Assembly: GCA_017537515.1 (NCBI GenBank)
Contig: JAFYKO010000121.1
Location: 1 to 28,013 of the forward strand
Source of the DNA: Clostridia bacterium
GTDB taxonomy: Bacteria > Bacillota > Clostridia > Christensenellales > UBA1242
Direction: 5' to 3'
DNA length: 28,013 bases
Both the position numbers and the translations under genes were made by a program. The notes below the pieces were generated by a model that worked only from the letters and a program-made list of their open reading frames with translations, made no database searches and was not told the origin of the DNA. Position 1 is the first letter of the stretch. Each line of letters opens with the position of its first letter. Shown one piece after another: positions 21,919 to 28,013 of this stretch.

Positions 21919-22645
21919 AATCTTTTTGAGAGAAGGCGAAGCACTTGAGGACCTAGAACTCGACGGCCTCCAAATAATTCAAAGCCAAAATCTTTATAGA
22001 TTTACGTCAGATGCTGTTGTGCTTGCAAATTTTGTAAGGGCAAAACCAAGCGATGTGCTTTTGGATATAGGGACGGGAAGCGGAATTATTGCAATTCTTG
22101 CAACATACAAAAACAATATTCAAAACACTATCGGGATTGACATACAGCCCAAACTTGTGGATATGGCATCAAGAAGCGTTGACTACAACAATCTTTCAGA
22201 CAGAATCAGTATTCTTGAACTAGATATGAAACAACTTCTCAATCAAAAAGAAGTGCAGAGAAATGGTTTTGATAGATTTGATATAATAACTTCCAATCCT
22301 CCATATAAGAAAAAAGGCACAGCGAAGAAGGTTAACGAAAACCCAAGTCAAGCAATAGCAAGGCACGAGATTGAAATAAACTTAAACCAAATTTGTCAGG
22401 TTGCAAGCAACTGCTTGAAGTTTAAAGGTCGATTTTATATATGCCTTGATGCTGATAGGACGGCGGAATTGATTTTCAACCTTAAATCCAACAACCTCGA
22501 GCCAAAACGTATGTTTTTCACGCAATCAAGCGAGAAAAGTGAAGCGAAGATTGTATTTATTGAAGCGGTCAAAGGCGGAAAAGAAGGCGTGCGGGTCCTT
22601 CCAATGCTTATCACAAACGACAAAGACGGAAAATATATCCATTAA
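21911..22645 (+). CDS. trmN6: tRNA1(Val) adenine-N6 methyltransferase family (YabB/TrmN6-like)
   Basis: The 244-residue AdoMet-dependent N6-adenine methyltransferase has motif I DIGTGSG (52-58) and the catalytic NPPY (129-132). The N-terminal LDGLQIIQSQNLYRFTSDAVVLANF is typical of the family. E. coli TrmN6 methylates A37 of tRNA1(Val); the Bacillus homologue is YabB. Target in this organism is inferred. The ATG overlaps the end of ricT, so it is part of the holB operon; the next gene follows after 40 bp. Confidence 0.88.
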   Translation: MNKIFLREGEALEDLELDGLQIIQSQNLYRFTSDAVVLANFVRAKPSDVLLDIGTGSGIIAILATYKNNIQNTIGIDIQPKLVDMASRSVDYNNLSDRISILELDMKQLLNQKEVQRNGFDRFDIITSNPPYKKKGTAKKVNENPSQAIARHEIEINLNQICQVASNCLKFKGRFYICLDADRTAELIFNLKSNNLEPKRMFFTQSSEKSEAKIVFIEAVKGGKEGVRVLPMLITNDKDGKYIH

Positions 22646-22685
22646 AAACAAAGAAAGAATAAAAAATAAAAGGCGGTAAGAAAAA

Positions 22686-23480
22686 ATGTTGTATTTTGTT
22701 GCAACACCAATAGGAAACCTAAAAGATATTTCACATAGAGCAATAGAAGTCTTAAATCAAGTCGATGTGATTGCTTGCGAAGACACCCGAAAGTCAATGA
22801 TTTTGTTGAATCACTATGGGATAAAAAAACGCCTTATTTCATACCACAAAAACAACGAATACAACAGTGCAAAGGGGATTGTCGAACTCCTAAACTCGGG
22901 CAAGGATGTTGCAGTTATAAGCGACAGCGGTATGCCAGTTATAAGCGACCCCGGAAGTGTGCTTATTGAGAAACTGAAGGAAAACGGTCTTGAATATACC
23001 ATAATTCCTGGTGCAAATGCAGGACTTTCGGCACTTGTTTTGAGTGGGTTTGATGCCTCAAAATTTACCTTTTTAGGTTTTTTGCCAGAAAAAAACAAGG
23101 TAAGAAACGATATTTTGAACAGTGTAAAAAATTATGAAACAACGCTTATTTTTTACCTTTCGCCACACAACGTAAAAAAAGACCTTGAAACTATGTTTAC
23201 GCATTTAGGGGCAAGAGAAGTGTGTTTGGTTGGTGAAATAACCAAGATTCACGAAAAGAAGCTGTTTTTCAATCTTGCGGAAATTCCTGAGTTTGAAGCG
23301 AGGGGCGAATACGTCCTTGTTGTTGAGGGCGGTAAGAAACGAGACGAAATGTCAAGCCTTAGTATTTCAGAACAAGTTGAGTTTTATATCCAAAGTGGCT
23401 TAACCAAAAAAGAGGCCCTAAAACAAGTTGCGAAGGAGAATAAGATAAAGAATATCTATTCAATCCTTCGTCAAGAATAA
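22686..23480 (+). CDS. rsmI: 16S rRNA (cytidine-1402 2'-O) methyltransferase
   Basis: The 264-residue protein is a tetrapyrrole-methylase-fold enzyme of the RsmI family. Landmarks are the N-terminal YFVATPIGNLKDISHRAIEVL, DVIACEDTR, VISDSGMPVISDPG and a C-terminal helical region (LTKKEALKQVAKEN). It methylates the ribose of C1402 in the decoding centre. AAGGCGGTAAG provides the ribosome binding site. It closes the holB operon and is followed by a small hairpin (CGCCT/AGGCG at 23491-23504, no T-tract) and then a bidirectional terminator. Confidence 0.96.
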   Translation: MLYFVATPIGNLKDISHRAIEVLNQVDVIACEDTRKSMILLNHYGIKKRLISYHKNNEYNSAKGIVELLNSGKDVAVISDSGMPVISDPGSVLIEKLKENGLEYTIIPGANAGLSALVLSGFDASKFTFLGFLPEKNKVRNDILNSVKNYETTLIFYLSPHNVKKDLETMFTHLGAREVCLVGEITKIHEKKLFFNLAEIPEFEARGEYVLVVEGGKKRDEMSSLSISEQVEFYIQSGLTKKEALKQVAKENKIKNIYSILRQE

Positions 23481-23550
23481 TGAAAAATATCGCCTTTACA
23501 GGCGGGTCGAAATTTAATTTTCAATTCTAAAAAAAATAAAACAACACAAG

Positions 23551-23578
23551 AAAAAAAGTCTCTTTCGAGACTTCTTTT
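23551..23578. terminator. Bidirectional intrinsic terminator between rsmI and the giant surface gene
   Basis: AAGTCTC (23556-23562), loop TTTC and GAGACTT (23567-23573) form a 7-bp stem, with an A-run on the left and CTTTTATT on the right. It can serve rsmI on the plus strand and the converging minus-strand gene whose stop is at 23580-23582. Confidence 0.88.
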
Positions 23579-23579
23579 A

Positions 23580-26500
23580 TTATCTAATTTTCATACTGTT
23601 TCTGAGGAGTGTTACTGTGATTACAAGCCCAGCCACCGCAAGTACGCTTACAACAATCAAAATGATTGATACTGCGTTGAGAGGTTCTGTTTTGATTACT
23701 TTATAACTATAAAGCAACTTGCCAGAACTTGAATACACTTGCACAAAGTGAGTGCCGGTTTCTGCGATTTCACAAGTTTGGAATGAAGAGCCATCCGCTT
23801 TAAGGGAATTTACATACGCTTCATTTATTTCATAAATTGTGTTTCCGCAAATAATCACACATTCTCCAACAGAGTTAAATACGTCGCTTGCATTGAATGA
23901 AATCTTGATTTTATCAGTCGTGCTTTCGCCTTCGTTGATTGAAACCTCAATAGGAACATATCCAATATGCTTAATAATAAGGTTGAACGTAAACGTTTCT
24001 TCCTCATTTCCGCCTTGCAATATGTTTTTAAGCCCAGAGTTTGTCGCAACGGTGATTTGGTATTTGCCTTCGCCCGTCATTTCGTCATTGATTGAAAGGT
24101 TGATAGATTTAAGGTGCTTTGTGTCAACGTCGTGAGGGAAGAGGCCTGAATAGTCGACCACTCTTCCGTCTTTTTTGACTTTGATAATTTCATATTCGCC
24201 ATATTGTGCAAAGTTAAAATCTGTCTTAAATTCGTCAGTTGCAATAATATTGAAGTTGTAAACCACTTTTCTTGTTGCCTTTCCGTCAATCATAGCGTCG
24301 AAGTAAACTGAATAATATCCAGCACCGCTAATTACATAACCACCTTTTTCAGAGTTGTATGCCACTTCAATGGCTTTGCCGTTTTTGGTTACTGCAATTT
24401 TAGGGCTTCCGCCAACGTCATAGCTGTAAACCTCATTAAGATAGTCGGGAAGTGTAATCAAAACTTCGTTGTCATAAATTGCGTTTTCGATTGGGGTTTT
24501 TCCATTTATGTCAAAAGCAACACCATTTACATAAATCAAGCGATAAGCGTTGACTCTATTTCCAGTTATGCTGTCAGTAAACAAATGCACGTTGCCCGCA
24601 ATATCCTTGAATGACAATAAGTAAAGCCCGTTGAATTTAAGTGAGAATGTTGACACGCCGTTGACTTCAGTGATGGTTGGTTCATAGAGCATATCAAGGT
24701 TGTCTCCAAAGTACATTGTTGGAGTGATTTTGTTTTCCTCAACAAGATAATAGCTGTTGTAAGATATTGTGAGTTCAACAAAGTTTTGGTCCATTTCAGA
24801 GATTGAAATCTTGTCGCTTGCTCCAGCGAGTGTCAAGAGTTGTCCGTCTGAGTCAATGTCATAACCAAACACGCTTTCAAACAATACGGTTGAAGGTGGG
24901 ATGTAGGTTATGGCAATATGGAAGTGGCAAGGTCTGATGTCGAGGCTTGTTGATTGAGAGTTTGTGATAAGGTATATAATAGTGTAGTATGTGTTGTTTG
25001 CTGAAGAGATTTTTGACACTATGCAAGTGCTTGCGTTTGCAGGGTTCATAGGGTCAAGAATTTCGTCGTTTTCACTTACGTTGATTTTGTATTGTTCTGT
25101 TCTTACTATAAAATGCTTATAGCACACAATTCCGGTATTCTCGTCTTCAAAAACTTCGCCGGTTGGAAGAACATCTATATACATATTTGCAGTGTCGTCA
25201 AAGACTACGACATTATAGAAATCTTCGCTTGGTTCAATCAAGATTGAGTGAGATTTAATGAGGTATCTTTGGCTGTCGATTGTGGTGTAGATGTTGATGA
25301 TGTAGGTTCCCGCATCTGCGATTCTTTCGCCACTTTCAAGTGGTTCTTCTTCGTTGTTGTTGTAGATAAGCCCAAATGAATATGGGAAAACAAATTCGTT
25401 GTCAAAGTTTTTGAGGTCATAAAGAATTGTTATTTGTCCAGAATAAAGTGAGTTTCCATCAAGAAGTGCTGATTTGTCTTGGCCGTTGTTGTCTGTGAGT
25501 CGAACTTCTGGGGTAATGTTGTTAATGAGAAGGTGGTCGACAATCACATCACTGCTTGAAGAGTCTTTTTGGTTTTTGAGTGTGATAACCGCTTTTATTG
25601 CGTTTCCGCTGTAACCACTAAATTTAGAAATGCTGTCTTGTGCAAAAACTTCAATATGATTGATTGTTTTTGTGTTTGTAACTTTAAAGTAAGGAGTTGA
25701 AACACCGCTTACAAGTTCGCAACCAAGAACAGGGTCGATATTTCCGTCAGGATAGATATATTCTTTCCATTCAACTTTTTGGAGTGTTTGGTTGAATGCG
25801 AGGTAATACACCCTAATAAACGCATTGTATTCGCTTGCATTGTAGTTGTAGGTCAAATCATCAAAGCCGATATACCAAGTGTTTGTATCTCCGTCAGAAG
25901 TTATTTCGTGAGTTGTGATGTGGTTTTGAACAATCTGGTCTTCAGGGAGTTTTTCGACGCCAACTGTATGATAGTCAACATAGCTTATGCCAAAGTTGTC
26001 GACAAATTCATATTTGTAAGCATTTTCTGGATTTACCACAGTGAAAGTATAAGAAGTTGAACCGCTTGAGAAAGTTATTTCTTGAGTTGATGTGAATGTT
26101 GTCTTGTCGTAAATAAGTTGATATCTGTTGTTGATATAACTATATATCTTCATTGAGACTGGGTATTGATAGTTGTTGCCCGTAATTCTTATTCCTTCAT
26201 CAACGCTGAGAAGTGAAGAAGTGAGTTCTGTTTTTGTAACATAAATATTCACTGTGCAAACCTTTGCATTTGTTCCATTTGGGAATGCGGTGTCTGTGAT
26301 TGTAAGCACATTTTTTCCTGCATTTTCAAATGACATTATATCTTCAAGGGTTGCAATTTGAGGTTGAAGAGAAAGGTTTGTCCATTTTGAGAAGTTGTAG
26401 AACTCGTTTTCATCGAGGTTTGGAGATTTGAAGTAGGTTGTGTCGTTTACGGTGAAGAACAACCAGTCGTTTTCATAAAGGTCGAGGCTTGTTGCAACAA

Positions 26501-28013
26501 ATTTACCTTTTGCAAAAATGTTTGAATTGTTTGAAAGTTCTTGATAAGTGAGTTCAAAATCGCTGTTATAATCTGTTTCTTCTTTATCATAAGAAACAAC
26601 AATATCGTATGGGTTTGTTGCCACAACTTTGATGGTGTAGAGACTGAGGTTCCCGGCTAGGTCAAGTTCGAGAATTTCATAATATCTTCCGGACATCATT
26701 GCACCTGGAATAACGTTGTAGTCAGTGTTGATTGCGTTTACCTTGTTGAGAGCCTCGGCAACAGAACTTATTTCATAGCTGTTTATGTCGCTTATGAGTT
26801 TGATGTAGTATTTATTTCCGTCTGTGAAATATCCGTTCACACTTGCTTTTTGAGAAAGAAGGTTGTTGAGGTATGCAACGTTATGGCCAACGGTGAAGTA
26901 GTAGTAAGCAAGGTATCCCGTAAAGCCCGTAATGTTGTAGGTTGCATCAACATTTCGAATTTGAGAAGTGAAGTTGTTGTTGTCTTTGAGGCCTGTTGCA
27001 CTAATGAGAGTATTAAGAACGGTTGTTGGTGCTTCGGTGTCAATTATGAGTTCTTGGTTTAGGTAAGAATTTGCAGATTGTGCACCAAGGTATTGCATAT
27101 GCACAACAACGATATCTTTGTTTTTGAGATTGTTTATTGTGAATGAGAAGTTTTTGTTGTCTGTTGTTTGAATATCGCTGATTGCAATGTTTTTGCGAAT
27201 TCCGTTGATGGTGTAGTAGATATTTCCCTTGTCAATTTCTGCAAGATAAATGCTTGTTGGGTCTGCCCATTCAACACGAACAGAAGATTTGTTTGAATAA
27301 TACACTCCGTTGTTATCGCTTGCAAACTTATCTCCAGTTGCAACATCAACGAAATCAAAAACGGGTGGTTTTTCGATGATTTCAAATGTAAATTTGAAGG
27401 TTTTGTAGATATTTGGATAAACACTTCCATACGTTGCGTTTTGAATTATTTCAACAGTATAAATTCCCGCTTCGGTAATATTGTTTGAAACCCAATAGTT
27501 TGATGCAAAGCTTTGGTTGAGTGCAGAAGAGGTTGTTTTGCCTTTATTGTCAGTGATTTTGATTGTGAGGTCAAAACTTGGGTTGAGATAACTGCTTGTG
27601 TTTTCAAAACCGCTTGTCAAGATATTGTTTTCGCCAAAGTATGAGAGCATAAGCCTTGATTTTGTGTTGCCTTCAGCTGTGTTATATCTTTCAAGATAAT
27701 ATATTTCCATATCTTGGGCGTCTTGAGAGATATTAAAGAATTTGCCAAGTGTTTGGTTTGCGTTGAAGAGGTAGTTGTTTCCGTCATAAATTGTTGCACC
27801 ATATTTTGAAATAGGCACATAAACCACAACTGGGAGTTTGTTGGTTTGCATAACATAAGTTTCATTGTTTTTCGCACTGTAGATGCTTTCAAATCTTACA
27901 GCACCATCAGATTCTGCGTATCCGTCAAGAAGGTTTACGAATATATCTCCACCCACAAGGCTTTTATAACCATTGTCAGTTTCGACTGGGTTTGAAACAA
28001 TGTCTTGGCGGTC
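23580..28013 (-). CDS. Giant membrane-anchored surface protein, partial (N-terminus beyond window)
   Basis: At least 1477 residues are encoded. The frame stays open to the right edge of the window (the last codons read DRQDIVSNPVETDNGYK...), so the methionine at 27956 is not the real start and the signal peptide is missing. The visible part is rich in Tyr, Asn, Ser and Thr and looks like a string of Ig-like beta-sandwich modules; one boundary reads LIIDTEAPTTVL, a common Ig-like repeat junction. The C-terminus is a single membrane helix (ILIVVSVLAVAGLVITVTLL) and a short basic end RNSMKIR. No enzyme domain, sortase motif or S-layer motif is recognised. It shares beta-rich ectodomain plus C-terminal helix design with the 1058-residue protein but lacks that protein's coiled-coil tail. 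Confidence 0.85.
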   Translation of the reverse strand, partial: DRQDIVSNPVETDNGYKSLVGGDIFVNLLDGYAESDGAVRFESIYSAKNNETYVMQTNKLPVVVYVPISKYGATIYDGNNYLFNANQTLGKFFNISQDAQDMEIYYLERYNTAEGNTKSRLMLSYFGENNILTSGFENTSSYLNPSFDLTIKITDNKGKTTSSALNQSFASNYWVSNNITEAGIYTVEIIQNATYGSVYPNIYKTFKFTFEIIEKPPVFDFVDVATGDKFASDNNGVYYSNKSSVRVEWADPTSIYLAEIDKGNIYYTINGIRKNIAISDIQTTDNKNFSFTINNLKNKDIVVVHMQYLGAQSANSYLNQELIIDTEAPTTVLNTLISATGLKDNNNFTSQIRNVDATYNITGFTGYLAYYYFTVGHNVAYLNNLLSQKASVNGYFTDGNKYYIKLISDINSYEISSVAEALNKVNAINTDYNVIPGAMMSGRYYEILELDLAGNLSLYTIKVVATNPYDIVVSYDKEETDYNSDFELTYQELSNNSNIFAKGKFVATSLDLYENDWLFFTVNDTTYFKSPNLDENEFYNFSKWTNLSLQPQIATLEDIMSFENAGKNVLTITDTAFPNGTNAKVCTVNIYVTKTELTSSLLSVDEGIRITGNNYQYPVSMKIYSYINNRYQLIYDKTTFTSTQEITFSSGSTSYTFTVVNPENAYKYEFVDNFGISYVDYHTVGVEKLPEDQIVQNHITTHEITSDGDTNTWYIGFDDLTYNYNASEYNAFIRVYYLAFNQTLQKVEWKEYIYPDGNIDPVLGCELVSGVSTPYFKVTNTKTINHIEVFAQDSISKFSGYSGNAIKAVITLKNQKDSSSSDVIVDHLLINNITPEVRLTDNNGQDKSALLDGNSLYSGQITILYDLKNFDNEFVFPYSFGLIYNNNEEEPLESGERIADAGTYIINIYTTIDSQRYLIKSHSILIEPSEDFYNVVVFDDTANMYIDVLPTGEVFEDENTGIVCYKHFIVRTEQYKINVSENDEILDPMNPANASTCIVSKISSANNTYYTIIYLITNSQSTSLDIRPCHFHIAITYIPPSTVLFESVFGYDIDSDGQLLTLAGASDKISISEMDQNFVELTISYNSYYLVEENKITPTMYFGDNLDMLYEPTITEVNGVSTFSLKFNGLYLLSFKDIAGNVHLFTDSITGNRVNAYRLIYVNGVAFDINGKTPIENAIYDNEVLITLPDYLNEVYSYDVGGSPKIAVTKNGKAIEVAYNSEKGGYVISGAGYYSVYFDAMIDGKATRKVVYNFNIIATDEFKTDFNFAQYGEYEIIKVKKDGRVVDYSGLFPHDVDTKHLKSINLSINDEMTGEGKYQITVATNSGLKNILQGGNEEETFTFNLIIKHIGYVPIEVSINEGESTTDKIKISFNASDVFNSVGECVIICGNTIYEINEAYVNSLKADGSSFQTCEIAETGTHFVQVYSSSGKLLYSYKVIKTEPLNAVSIILIVVSVLAVAGLVITVTLLRNSMKIR

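Noticed and set aside
1..28013. CRISPR array, tRNA/rRNA genes, prophage or integrase
   Set aside because: No regularly spaced direct repeats, no cloverleaf-like sequence with a CCA end or rRNA motif, and no phage or recombinase domain in any plausible protein.

Overview
The window looks like a chromosomal segment of a low-GC Firmicute of the class Clostridia, probably an uncultured gut lineage. This is inferred from AT-rich coding sequence, Bacillus/Clostridium-type gene order (infC-rpmI-rplT; holB-ricT-trmN6-rsmI), spore-maturation genes spmA-spmB, a dimeric-type glycyl-tRNA synthetase and strong sigma-A-like promoters, several with an extended -10. I see no phage, transposase, CRISPR array, tRNA or rRNA gene.

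Layout. 1-1732: an iron-sulfur scaffold-like gene and a GGGtGRT-family gene, translationally coupled behind a strong promoter. 1733-3300: a GC-rich palindrome, then the infC operon with a structured leader, an attenuator hairpin and an apparent AUC start for IF3. 3400-5360: an rRNA methyltransferase and yebC lie between two copies of a roughly 168-bp repeat in inverted orientation. The repeat contains a hairpin whose arms differ between copies but keep pairing. One copy carries the ribosome binding site of the methyltransferase; the other starts inside the yebC stop codon. 5357-8533 (minus): a 1058-residue surface protein with four beta-sandwich-like modules, a membrane helix and a charged cytoplasmic tail. 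8626-11275: two half-size TauE/SafE membrane proteins, a 2[4Fe-4S] ferredoxin and a Ppx/GppA-like protein that has lost its recognisable active-site motifs.

11475-13352 (minus): glycyl-tRNA synthetase and a small N/Q-rich protein. 13416-16554: a small conserved-looking protein coupled to a cytoplasmic subtilisin-like protease, a lipoprotein, and a degenerate ABC ATPase overlapping a PucR-type helix-turn-helix protein. 16557-17324 (minus): tatD. 17417-20018: spmA-spmB and a GPH-family transporter. 20072-23480: holB-ricT-trmN6-rsmI, overlapping in its first three genes. 23580-28013 (minus): the C-terminal 1477 residues of a giant surface protein running off the right edge.

Most genes are housekeeping functions in translation, replication and RNA modification. 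The unusual content is the covarying inverted repeat, two enzyme-fold proteins without key catalytic residues (Ppx-like and ABC-like), the split TauE/SafE pair, the surface proteins, and a group of genes whose promoters sit so close to the start codon that their mRNAs should be nearly leaderless (tatD and holB are the clearest).
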